Assembly (NCBI GenBank): GCA_013298145.1
Contig: JAAFJO010000002.1
Location: 682,001 to 746,000 of the forward strand
Length of the DNA stretch: 64,000 bases
Direction of reading: 5' to 3'
DNA from: Betaproteobacteria bacterium
Lineage (GTDB): Bacteria; Pseudomonadota; Gammaproteobacteria; Burkholderiales; Casimicrobiaceae
Numbering within the stretch: position 1 is the stretch's first letter; each line of letters opens with the position of its first letter. Both the position numbers and the translations under genes were made by a program. This document shows positions 9,096 to 16,366 of the stretch, piece by piece. The notes under the pieces were generated by a model, which ran no database searches, had not been told where the DNA came from, and saw nothing but the letters and a program-made list of their open reading frames with translations.

Positions 9096-9160
9096 AAATC
9101 CATGCTCTAACGTTAAATCAAGATAGAAAAAACGAGGTGCTAGCCCTGGATTAATAAGGG
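9079..9160 (+). repeat. 82-nt intergenic element, copy E1
   Basis: Layout CCC-N9-GGG-N50-CCC-N11-GGG. The left inner arm is GGGCCAA (9091-9097) and the right inner arm CTAGCCC (9140-9146), with exactly 42 nt between. The right half is itself a perfect palindrome, GCTAGCCC...GGGCTAGC (9139-9165). It lies between convergent sco and a lipoprotein gene. Four more copies are in the window. Confidence 0.7.
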
Positions 9161-9174
9161 CTAGCGTCAAAAGG

Positions 9175-9540
9175 TTATAAGCCTTTCCAGAGCCCTGTTT
9201 CTTTCGCGCAGGTCCGAATGTTCGGAATGTGCTCGGTCACGAATCGGAGCGTTTCGGGGTTGAGGCCGATTTCTTTGACGGCATCGATGTCGCCCTCAAT
9301 CTTTGCGAGATCAACCTTGCTCGCAAAACAGCCGCAAAACTTTTTCGGAATATCGGTTTCGTTCACAATGGGCGACACGGTGTTCAACATCCGCACCACG
9401 CGTTCTTGGCACTTACGATCCAGCGCAGCACGCTTCTGATCTTCCACCATCGAGGCGCAGCCTGATAGCGCAACCGTCGTCGCCACTAGCACGCCGAAAA
9501 GAACTATGCGCGATTGAAAAGTCGTTTGAAACCGAGCCAT
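9175..9540 (-). CDS. small cysteine-containing lipoprotein of unknown function
   Basis: 121 residues from the ATG at 9540, which has GGGAG a few bases upstream. A signal peptide ends in a lipobox (VALSGC), so the mature protein is probably lipid anchored. The mature part holds four or more cysteines (RKCQE, FCGCF, IRTC), is mainly helical in character and ends in ETGLWKGL. I do not recognise the family. It overlaps the 3' end of the upstream fatty acid hydroxylase-type gene by 37 bases, so the two are probably co-transcribed. The cysteines may be disulfides or metal ligands; this is not established. Confidence 0.7.
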   Translation of the reverse strand: MARFQTTFQSRIVLFGVLVATTVALSGCASMVEDQKRAALDRKCQERVVRMLNTVSPIVNETDIPKKFCGCFASKVDLAKIEGDIDAVKEIGLNPETLRFVTEHIPNIRTCAKETGLWKGL

Positions 9541-10442
9541 TGTGTCTCCCAAAATGTCATGCCGTAATCGCGGCCTGTGGTTTGATCGCGAATCCCGGTG
9601 GCCGGATATTCGTCGCGGAAATCCGCTGTGCCAAAAAGCTTATCCCAAAACGAGAACATCACGGCGAAATTTACGCCGTGGCGTGCCCCTTCGTGGCCGA
9701 GGCCGATTGCATGGTGGACGCGATGAAACTGCGGGCTCACCAGCACATACTTCAGCAGGCCGAAATTCCATCGGAGATTCGCATGCGAAAGTGATTCGAT
9801 GAACTTGGTCGCGAAGATCACAAGAGGGAACTGTGCGGGCGGCACACCTATCAAGAGCGCGATGGTTGCCAGCCAAAGCGCAGCGATCAGTTCATCAAGG
9901 ATGTGATTGCGGTCATCCGACCAGAAAGTCATGTCGCGCTGTGCGTGGTGAAGCGCATGAAGTTGCCACCACCAATGAATCCGATGCTGCAGGCGATGTC
10001 GCCAATATTCGAAAAAGTCGATCACGAGCGCGTAGAGCAACACGCTCACCAGCGGAAGCGCCGCGAGCATCGGGGCCACGTCTTCGAGCGAAAACGGAGC
10101 AAAACCATGAAGCCGCAACCACGCATCGACCGGCGTAACAAGCGCGAGCAACACACCAAACGATAAGAGCGGCAACAGCCCGAGCTTATTCACCAGCGTG
10201 TAGGCGACGTCGGTGCGCACGTTCGTGCGCGTGCTCACGCGCTGCGCGGGTGCAAGGCGTTCGAGTGGCAAGCAAACGAGCGCGGTTACGACAATCGAGA
10301 GTGCACCGCCCACGAAAAACGCGGTCGCATCGAATGCTTGCTCGCTCCAAGACATCAGGTCGAGCGAAAAGAGCAGCGGCTGCACGGCATTGATGAAGAG
10401 CCAGCCGACGATGCTTTCAAAGCCTTGAAACGCGAATTCCAT
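9504..10442 (-). CDS. sterol desaturase / fatty acid hydroxylase family membrane protein
   Basis: 312 residues from the ATG at 10442. Several hydrophobic segments surround the His-box set of the di-iron membrane hydroxylase family: HRLQH, HALHH and HRVHH. These enzymes use O2 and a di-iron centre to hydroxylate or desaturate lipids in the inner membrane; the substrate cannot be read from sequence. A TACAAT hexamer sits 6 nt before this ATG with no Shine-Dalgarno, which favours 10442 over the upstream in-frame start at 10481. Its 3' end overlaps the lipoprotein gene. Confidence 0.87.
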   Translation of the reverse strand: MEFAFQGFESIVGWLFINAVQPLLFSLDLMSWSEQAFDATAFFVGGALSIVVTALVCLPLERLAPAQRVSTRTNVRTDVAYTLVNKLGLLPLLSFGVLLALVTPVDAWLRLHGFAPFSLEDVAPMLAALPLVSVLLYALVIDFFEYWRHRLQHRIHWWWQLHALHHAQRDMTFWSDDRNHILDELIAALWLATIALLIGVPPAQFPLVIFATKFIESLSHANLRWNFGLLKYVLVSPQFHRVHHAIGLGHEGARHGVNFAVMFSFWDKLFGTADFRDEYPATGIRDQTTGRDYGMTFWETQWLGFKRLFNRA

Positions 10443-10448
10443 GTCTAG

Positions 10449-10454
10449 ATTGTA
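10449..10454 (-). promoter_or_regulatory. -10 hexamer immediately before the desaturase-family start
   Basis: TACAAT on the minus strand, 6 nt before the ATG at 10442, no ribosome binding site between. Transcription from it would start at or next to the start codon. No good -35 is visible. Confidence 0.5.
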
Positions 10455-10487
10455 GGCGCGGGCTTGGCCGCATTTGCTCATCGCCGG

Positions 10488-10508
10488 GCGACGCCAAGTC
10501 GTCGCCTA
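10488..10508 (-). repeat. GTAG-type palindromic repeat, unit 1
   Basis: A 21-nt unit, GCGACGCCAAGTCGTCGCC plus TA on the plus strand, repeated exactly at 10517-10537 (period 29). On the minus strand it reads as a hairpin with arms GCGACG and CGTCGC. The head is ATAG in this unit. Confidence 0.6.
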
Positions 10509-10516
10509 TAACCCGA

Positions 10517-10538
10517 GCGACGCCAAGTCGTCGCCTAC
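10517..10538 (-). repeat. GTAG-headed palindromic (REP-like) repeat, unit 2
   Basis: The minus strand reads GTAG then GCGACG-ACTTGG-CGTCGC, a 6-bp stem with a 6-nt loop, the general form of RAYT-associated REPs. It lies in the gap between the polysaccharide deacetylase stop and the desaturase-family start. Confidence 0.6.
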
Positions 10539-10564
10539 CTCGTGCAACCACGTCGAGCTCGAGG

Positions 10565-11392
10565 CTACCGAGAGACGCGCTGGTTAATCCCGTTCCCCAA
10601 CTTCGCGTCCTTCAAGGTTGCGAAGCAAAATCCCTTCGCTTTGAGTTGGGTGATCAGCGGATCAAGCATCGGCCAATACGGATCCTTGCGCGACCAAATG
10701 CCCAGATGCGCCATCATAATGTCGCCGTCGCGCAGGCTCGCCACCGCGCGCTTTACCAGTGATTCATTGGGGTAGGCTTCGCTCGGCAATTCATCACCTA
10801 AGAAGCCTGCATCGGCCCAATGCACGTGCGTGTAGCCGCAGCTCTTCGCAAATTCGAGCACGCGCGGTGTTGTTTTGCCGCCAGGCGCGCGCCAGAGCCT
10901 GTCATAGTCGCGCCCCGTCATTTCGCGAAAGCGATCTTCCGATTTTTTCAGCTCCACACAGACACCTGCGCGGTCGAGCGTGCGCCCTGCGCTCGCGGGC
11001 TTCCCCCACGGGATATAGCTCACGCGATCGGCGCCGACATCGCCCCTAAAGTAATGATGATCCCAAGTGTGTGATCCAAACGCGTGGCCTTCTTTAGCGA
11101 GGCGCTGCCAAAACGGCTTTTGTTGATCGTCCAGCGTGAAGCCGCCGGACTTAGTTTTTTCATTGGCGAGAAAGAATGTCGCCTTCACCTGATATTTGGC
11201 AAGGATGTCTGCAATCTGTGTGGCCGGTTCCATGTGACCGGTGTCAAAGGTGAGATAGAGCGTTCCTGCGCTGCAGCTCGTTTGCGCGGAGGCGACGGAC
11301 GCGACGCAGCAGGCGAGTGCGCCCGCAAGCGCGACGCGCGCACGCGCACTCGCACGTAGATGCGACGAACGACTATCGATCACGTTTCGCAT
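10565..11392 (-). CDS. secreted polysaccharide deacetylase (NodB domain) with altered metal motif
   Basis: 275 residues from the ATG at 11392; in-frame ATGs also occur at 11413 and 11455, so the start is uncertain. The N-terminus resembles a signal peptide ending at ASA-QT. The NodB domain has motif 1 as LTFDTGHMEP and motif 2 as SHTWDHH. Family enzymes usually have TFDDG, where the second Asp binds metal; here it is Thr, while both motif-2 histidines remain. It may deacetylate a cell-wall or extracellular polysaccharide, with atypical metal binding. The start overlaps the end of the upstream beta-propeller gene by 20 bases. Confidence 0.82.
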   Translation of the reverse strand: MRNVIDSRSSHLRASARARVALAGALACCVASVASAQTSCSAGTLYLTFDTGHMEPATQIADILAKYQVKATFFLANEKTKSGGFTLDDQQKPFWQRLAKEGHAFGSHTWDHHYFRGDVGADRVSYIPWGKPASAGRTLDRAGVCVELKKSEDRFREMTGRDYDRLWRAPGGKTTPRVLEFAKSCGYTHVHWADAGFLGDELPSEAYPNESLVKRAVASLRDGDIMMAHLGIWSRKDPYWPMLDPLITQLKAKGFCFATLKDAKLGNGINQRVSR

Positions 11393-12362
11393 GCGATTTG
11401 AAATAAACACCATGCGGCGAGCGGCCCACCGGGATGTATTCAATGGGTTTCGCACCAGTCATGTCGATCACCGCGACGCGTGCCTCCCAGCGAACGGTTG
11501 CCCACACCTCTTTGCCATCGGCAGACACTTCCATGCAATCGACGCCGCTACCGACTTTGATTGGTTTGCCGACGACCGATAAATTTTTGTAATCGACTTT
11601 AACAATCGTGCCATCGACGCGATTGCTCACCAGCACATGCTCACCGTTGCCCATCGGAAACACGTTGTGCGCGCCTTTCCCGGTGACGATTTTCTTGATG
11701 ACTTCACGCTTCGCCGGATCGATCACATCGACATGATCGCGCCCCATGATGCCCACAAAGAGCAAGCCCTGCGGGCTCATCCAGATGCCGGCGGGCGTCT
11801 TGCCGATCTTAATTCGCCAGGCTTCCTTCTGCGTGGCGAGGTCAATCGCTGCGAGCTCGTCTGAATCCTGCAAGGTAACGTAGGCGAATTTTGAGTCAGC
11901 ACTAAATGCGACGTGGCTTGGCGTCTTGGCCAGTGGAATCCGTGCTTTCAGCTCGTAGCTTGGCATCGCGTAAACATCAACGCGATCTAGGCGCAAACTT
12001 ACCGAGACGAACCACTTGCCATCAGGTGAATAGCCCAATTGATACGGATCGATGATGCGCGGGAGCCTCCGCTTCACTTCGCCGCTCAGCGGATCAAGAA
12101 ACACGAGATCATTTGACGCTGCGTTCGCGATCACCAGTTCGCTATCGTCAAGTGTGGTGACCAAATGATGCGGCTCTTTCCCGACAGGCCGCGTTTCCAT
12201 CACTTTGCGCGTAGCGCGATCAATGATTGAAACGGTGCCATCGCCAGAATTGAGCACAATCACTCGCTCCCCGGGCTTCAACGCGTGGGAGACATTGATG
12301 AGTGAACCGATGAGCGCAAGGGAGGCGGCCAGTCGAACTATGGAGATGAAGCGGGTTTTCAT
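11373..12362 (-). CDS. secreted YncE-like (YVTN) beta-propeller protein
   Basis: 329 residues with a signal peptide (cleavage near SHA-LK). Repeats of about 42 residues containing motifs such as RVIVLNSGDGTVSIID, ELVIANAASNDLVFLD and FAYVTLQDSDELAAID mark a seven-bladed YVTN/NHL-type propeller. These proteins are periplasmic or surface scaffolds; no catalytic activity can be assigned. It is followed directly by the polysaccharide deacetylase. A TAAAAT lies 6 nt before the start codon. Confidence 0.85.
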   Translation of the reverse strand: MKTRFISIVRLAASLALIGSLINVSHALKPGERVIVLNSGDGTVSIIDRATRKVMETRPVGKEPHHLVTTLDDSELVIANAASNDLVFLDPLSGEVKRRLPRIIDPYQLGYSPDGKWFVSVSLRLDRVDVYAMPSYELKARIPLAKTPSHVAFSADSKFAYVTLQDSDELAAIDLATQKEAWRIKIGKTPAGIWMSPQGLLFVGIMGRDHVDVIDPAKREVIKKIVTGKGAHNVFPMGNGEHVLVSNRVDGTIVKVDYKNLSVVGKPIKVGSGVDCMEVSADGKEVWATVRWEARVAVIDMTGAKPIEYIPVGRSPHGVYFKSHAKRDR

Positions 12363-12368
12363 GTAGGT

Positions 12369-12374
12369 ATTTTA
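12369..12374 (-). promoter_or_regulatory. -10 hexamer immediately before the beta-propeller start
   Basis: TAAAAT on the minus strand, 6 nt before the ATG at 12362, no ribosome binding site between them. Suggests a leaderless transcript. Confidence 0.55.
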
Positions 12375-12477
12375 GGTTCGCCAGCGCCGTTGAATTGGGG
12401 ATTGGCCCCGGTCGCGGCACGCGAAGACAGGCGATAATCATGCTTTCACTAAACGCCTTGCTTCGGAATTCGTTGTC

Positions 12478-13035
12478 ATGGTCCGATTTCTAGTCCTCTT
12501 TCTTGTATTGCTCGCAGTTCTTTTCGGGCTCGAACTCACCCCGTGGGCGCAAAAGTACTTTGTGATGCCGTGGACGAACGGGCTCGCGCATTTCTGCGCA
12601 CAACTCGTTGCACTGGTGGATGAATCTGCAGTGGCAACGGGCAAAGTGCTGCACAGCGCGAAAAATGGATTCGCGGTGAGCATTGAGGCGGGTTGCAACG
12701 GTATTGAAGCCACCATCATCTTGCTTGCGGCGGTGCTAGCGTTCCCCTCAACGATCAAGCAAAAGCTTTGGGGGCTTGCGATTGGCTTTGTTGCGATTCA
12801 AGCACTCAATGTGGTGCGAATCATTTCGCTTTTCTACATCGGTCAGTGGAACATGACAGCATTCGATTGGGCGCATCTACACATTTGGCCCGCGCTCATT
12901 ATTTTGGATGCGCTCATCTTCTTCATGATTTGGCTGCGTTTCGTCACGAAGCAGCAGATAAAGAATGATCTTCCCCCGCCTTCAGGTGGCGGCAGTGGAT
13001 CCGGCGGAGTGAACGCAGAGGCGCAGCCCGCTTAA
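12478..13035 (+). CDS. xrtH: exosortase H
   Basis: 185 residues with about six hydrophobic segments. The exosortase/archaeosortase catalytic set is present: C73 in EAGCNGIEA, R114 in NVVRI and a histidine in HLHIWPAL (133 or 135). The short length and sequence fit the XrtH subtype, which in known genomes processes proteins carrying IPTLxxWG-CTERM tails at the inner membrane. No such substrate is in the window. The next gene is the usual XrtH partner. Confidence 0.88.
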   Translation: MVRFLVLFLVLLAVLFGLELTPWAQKYFVMPWTNGLAHFCAQLVALVDESAVATGKVLHSAKNGFAVSIEAGCNGIEATIILLAAVLAFPSTIKQKLWGLAIGFVAIQALNVVRIISLFYIGQWNMTAFDWAHLHIWPALIILDALIFFMIWLRFVTKQQIKNDLPPPSGGGSGSGGVNAEAQPA

Positions 13036-13103
13036 ATGAACGCCTCAATTTCTTCGGCTAGGGTCTTGCTCCAGCGTTCAATTTTGGCGGGCAGCGTGCC
13101 GCG

Positions 13104-13754
13104 ATGAAACGTTTGTTTGCTGCACCCACAACAATCCGCGGGTTCTTTTTTCGGGCCATGGCGTTGATGCCATTTGTATTCGCCGCGTGGTATCTCTTGG
13201 TGCCCGCGCTGCACTGGCCGATTCGCTGGTTTCTCGCCGGGATGGCGGCGCTGGGCTATCCTGAATTTCTGACCCAGGTCAACCAGACGCTCGCCGGATT
13301 CGAACTCATCACTTCGCTCACGCCCGGCAGCATGGCCGGGCAGCCGTTTCGCCCCGATGCAATTCTCACCACCGGTATCGATGCGCGTATCTACACTTGG
13401 GGAACTGCGCTCCTGGCTACTCTTACGCTTGCCGCGTGGGACACAGCTCGCTGGCGCTATCTTTGGTATGGATTCCTTGTGCTCCTGCCGTTTCAAATGG
13501 CTGCGGTCTTCGCAGTTGGCATGAAGCAGATGGTGCTCGCATCTCCCGCCGTTATGGCGCAAACCGATTGGTCGCAATGGCAGTTCGAAGCAACCGCTTA
13601 TCTCTACCAGTTTTCGACGCTGATGATGCCGCCCGTTACTGCTGTGGTGGTGTGGCTCGTGCTACACCGCAATTTCGTGGCGAAGTTCGTCGGCGCGGAT
13701 GTGATTGATGTCATCCGAGCCACTGAAAAAGGCGCGTTGCGGAGAGCGCGCTAG
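13104..13754 (+). CDS. exosortase H-associated membrane protein
   Basis: 216 residues with about four membrane segments and a large loop between the first and second pairs. The N-terminal MALMPFVFAAWYLLVPALHWPIR region and position directly after xrtH match the family that accompanies exosortase H. Its biochemical role is unknown; it may present or regulate the IPTL-CTERM substrate. The 68-nt gap after xrtH has no terminator, so the two are likely co-transcribed. Confidence 0.75.
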   Translation: MKRLFAAPTTIRGFFFRAMALMPFVFAAWYLLVPALHWPIRWFLAGMAALGYPEFLTQVNQTLAGFELITSLTPGSMAGQPFRPDAILTTGIDARIYTWGTALLATLTLAAWDTARWRYLWYGFLVLLPFQMAAVFAVGMKQMVLASPAVMAQTDWSQWQFEATAYLYQFSTLMMPPVTAVVVWLVLHRNFVAKFVGADVIDVIRATEKGALRRAR

Positions 13755-13756
13755 CT

Positions 13757-15010
13757 TTACTTCCGGCGAACGCGTTTTTCGTCATCGCCCTCAGTGGCAA
13801 GATCGGGAATGTGGTTGAAAGCGATAGCCATTCGCCCTGACTTTTCCGAGCCGAATGCACCGCCCCAAAAAAGTGTGCCTTTACCGAACTTGCCGTTTAG
13901 CTCATCGATAATGCGGTCAAGCTTTTCGGTATTCGGTTGTTGATCAAAGAGCCCAAGCGATTGCCCCTCGCGGGGCGTGAGGCCGCTTAGCGCCATCGCT
14001 ACTTGCATCGGCGCGCCATTTCTTGCGTTTCGGTCCAACAGTATTTCGTCGTAGAGCGCGCCCACCGTTGAGAGAATGGTTTGCGAGCGGTCAGTCGCGT
14101 CGAGTTTGCGATGTGCTTTAAGTTTCTCGCCGCCTCGCAGCTTGATGCCCACGCTCACATCGCGCGCAACGTAGTCGGACTCGCGCAAACGAACGCAGGC
14201 TTTTTGGGTGAGACGAGACAATATGGCACGCGCCTTCTCATGCGTGCGAACTTCAGGCGCGAGCACATGTGAGTGCGAAATCGAAGAGGTGTTTGTATCG
14301 CGCTGTTGGATGTCGTCGCCGCGAAGCTTTTGCCAAAAGCGTTCGCCTTCGATGCCACCCCATGCTGCGCGAAGTTTCTCCATCGGGGCTGCGAGCAGAT
14401 CATCGGTGCACAAAATTCCGTGATCGTTTAAGCGCGCGAGCATCTTTTTGCCGATGCCGACGAAGCCGCCAAGCTTCACCTCACGCAGCGCATTGGGCAA
14501 ATCTGGCAGCTCGATCACGACCAAACCGTCGGGCTTTTTCATATCGCTTGCGGTTTTCGCGAGAAAAGTGTTCGGCGCGATGCCGATTGAGCAGGTAATG
14601 CATTCGCCCAATTGCCGCGCGAGCCGATATTTGATTTCAAGCGCTAGCTTCTCAGCGTTTGCTCGATTCTGATCTCGGCCACCTAAACGTATCCACATCT
14701 CGTCGATGGAGTTCACATCAGCAATCGGTGCGCAGCTTTCTACGACTTCTTTCGCTTTGTGGTGAAACTCCACGTACACCGCAGGTCGGGAGACCACAAA
14801 TTCAATCCCAGGGCAGAGCCGCCGGGCATCAGCCACGTTGGTCAGCGTCTTTACACCAAAGCGTTTGGCTTCGATGCTTGCGGCTATCGCGCAGGTCGAG
14901 TCGGCGAGCATCGGCACCACTGCGACGGGGCGACCGCGCAGCTCGGGGCGCAATTGCTGCTCTACCGAGGCAAAATAGCTGTTGAAATCAACGTAGAGCG
15001 CGCGAAGCAT
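13757..15010 (-). CDS. dinB: Y-family DNA polymerase (DinB/Pol IV-like)
   Basis: 417 residues from the ATG at 15010, where family homology starts (MLRALYVDFNSYFASVEQ); an in-frame ATG at 15058 would add 16 unrelated residues. D8 and the SIDE pair in VNSIDEMW are the catalytic carboxylates, and F13 in NSYFAS is the steric gate. Helix-hairpin-helix and little-finger regions follow; the C-terminal QSLGLF resembles a beta-clamp binding motif. It performs translesion synthesis. A LexA-like box overlaps its promoter at 15073-15088, consistent with SOS control. NSIDEMW differs from the more usual SIDEAY, so a divergent DinB clade is possible. Confidence 0.88.
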   Translation of the reverse strand: MLRALYVDFNSYFASVEQQLRPELRGRPVAVVPMLADSTCAIAASIEAKRFGVKTLTNVADARRLCPGIEFVVSRPAVYVEFHHKAKEVVESCAPIADVNSIDEMWIRLGGRDQNRANAEKLALEIKYRLARQLGECITCSIGIAPNTFLAKTASDMKKPDGLVVIELPDLPNALREVKLGGFVGIGKKMLARLNDHGILCTDDLLAAPMEKLRAAWGGIEGERFWQKLRGDDIQQRDTNTSSISHSHVLAPEVRTHEKARAILSRLTQKACVRLRESDYVARDVSVGIKLRGGEKLKAHRKLDATDRSQTILSTVGALYDEILLDRNARNGAPMQVAMALSGLTPREGQSLGLFDQQPNTEKLDRIIDELNGKFGKGTLFWGGAFGSEKSGRMAIAFNHIPDLATEGDDEKRVRRK

Positions 15011-15072
15011 GGAAGAGGTGTTTGAGGGGCCGAGAGCGCGACCGATTGATAGCCGCATTTCATGGTGAACTA

Positions 15073-15088
15073 CTGTAATTTTATTCAG
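15073..15088 (-). promoter_or_regulatory. LexA-like SOS box over the polymerase promoter
   Basis: CTGT-N8-TCAG on the plus strand, one base from the CTGT-N8-ACAG consensus, within TACTGTAATTTTATTCAG. On the minus strand it contains a -10 TAAAAT (15078-15083), with a -35 TTGAGG (15100-15105) and a 16-nt spacer. Bound LexA would block this promoter. Confidence 0.65.
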
Positions 15089-15150
15089 AGGTTTTGTGTC
15101 CTCAAAACAAAACGATCAAGCGCGTTCTTTTTCAACTTTTCAACAAAAGC

Positions 15151-15232
15151 CCCAATTTAATTTGGTCGAGGCGAGTTTTTTTACAAAAGGCGAAAAATCT
15201 ACTAAAGGAAAGCAAGCCTCGATTAAATTGGC
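15151..15232 (+). repeat. 82-nt intergenic element, copy E5 (variant arms)
   Basis: Same 82-nt frame (CCC-N9-TGG-N50-GCC-N11-GGC) but with arms TCGAGGC (15166-15172) and GCCTCGA (15216-15222) in place of GGGCTAG/CTAGCCC, so pairing is kept with a different sequence. The AT-rich fillers CAATTTAAT and ATTAAATTG are also inverted copies. It lies between the divergent polymerase and patatin-like genes. Confidence 0.55.
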
Positions 15233-15274
15233 CGAAACGTCAATTAGTTGTTCATTCTCCGTGCGGAGTTTGCG

Positions 15275-16366
15275 ATGAATGCGCTCCGCGTCTATGCAGG
15301 GCCGCGAGCGCTCGCTCGGGTGCGAGAACGTGGACTCATGCCCTCCGATGTCCGCGTGATTCCCGCCGCCGCGGGTGGACCCAAGGGCTTGATGCTCCTC
15401 GCGCTTGATCGATTCTTGTTCGGTGAGTGGCTGCCACAGTCGAAATCGAGTGAGCCGATCGACTTGCTTGGCGCATCGATTGGCGCGTGGCGAATGGCGG
15501 CCGCATGCCTTGACGATCCTGTGACCGCGCTCGAACGCCTCGAGCATGACTACATTCATCAGGAGTACGACATTCCGCCGGGCAAGAAAGGGCCCACCCC
15601 GGAGCACGTGAGCGAGAAGTTCGGTGCGGGTATCGCCGCCACCTTCGGCGCGCGCGAGCAAGAAGTGCTGCAGAACCCACGCTACCGCCTGCACATCGTG
15701 ACCTCGCGTGGTCGCCACTTGATGCGTCGAGACACCAAATTTCGTGCTGGCGTGGGCTACGCGGGCGCCTACTTCGCAAACGTCGCCTCGCGAAAAGCGA
15801 TGGGTGCCTGGATTGAGCGCGCGGTGTTCTCCGCGCGCGCTGCGCCGCTTCCCTTTGCAACGGATGACTACCGAACTCGGCGCTACGGGCTTACGGAGGA
15901 AAACTTTGCGAGTGTGGTTCAAGCCTCATGCTCGATTCCGTTTGTGCTGCGCGCAGTTCACGACATTCTTGGAGCGCCGCGCGGCGCCTATTGGGATGGC
16001 GGCATCACCGATTACCACCTTCACCTCGACTACCGCCCGCGCTGCGATGAAGGCGGTGGCGTCGTGCTCTACCCCCATTTTCAACAAGCTATTGTTCCCG
16101 GCTGGCTCGACAAATCACTGAAATGGCGGCACCGTTCTACCCATTTTTTAGATGATGTGGTCGTGCTCGCACCAAACCCCGACTGGGTTGCAACACTACC
16201 GTCACAGAAAATTCCAGATCGAGCCGACTTCATGCGCTACGGACGCGACACGAGCACACGCGTGCGCGTGTGGAAGCAAGCCGTCGCCGAAAGCGTTCGA
16301 CTTAGAGACGAATTCGCGGAGCTGGTGTACGCAAAACGTTTGGGCGAAAGAATCGAAGCGCTGTGA
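15275..16366 (+). CDS. patatin-like phospholipase family protein
   Basis: 363 residues from the ATG at 15275, which has CGGAG 6 nt upstream. The patatin fold is shown by the oxyanion loop AAAGGPKG, the nucleophile elbow GASIG (Ser of the Ser-Asp dyad) and the late DGGITDYHLHLDY block with the Asp. Such enzymes hydrolyse acyl esters of lipids; this one has no signal peptide and is probably cytosolic or membrane associated. The stop overlaps the GTG start of the acyltransferase gene (GTGA), so both act from one mRNA. Confidence 0.88.
   Translation: MNALRVYAGPRALARVRERGLMPSDVRVIPAAAGGPKGLMLLALDRFLFGEWLPQSKSSEPIDLLGASIGAWRMAAACLDDPVTALERLEHDYIHQEYDIPPGKKGPTPEHVSEKFGAGIAATFGAREQEVLQNPRYRLHIVTSRGRHLMRRDTKFRAGVGYAGAYFANVASRKAMGAWIERAVFSARAAPLPFATDDYRTRRYGLTEENFASVVQASCSIPFVLRAVHDILGAPRGAYWDGGITDYHLHLDYRPRCDEGGGVVLYPHFQQAIVPGWLDKSLKWRHRSTHFLDDVVVLAPNPDWVATLPSQKIPDRADFMRYGRDTSTRVRVWKQAVAESVRLRDEFAELVYAKRLGERIEAL

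Noticed and set aside
9079..9165. 82-nt elements as integron attC sites
   Set aside because: Inverted arms and size are suggestive, but the required RYYYAAC and GTTRRRY core sites are absent and the copies are scattered, not arrayed with cassettes.
15096..15278. Small open frame between the polymerase and patatin-like genes
   Set aside because: AT-rich intergenic sequence containing a promoter, LexA-like box and repeat; composition and lack of a ribosome binding site argue against coding.
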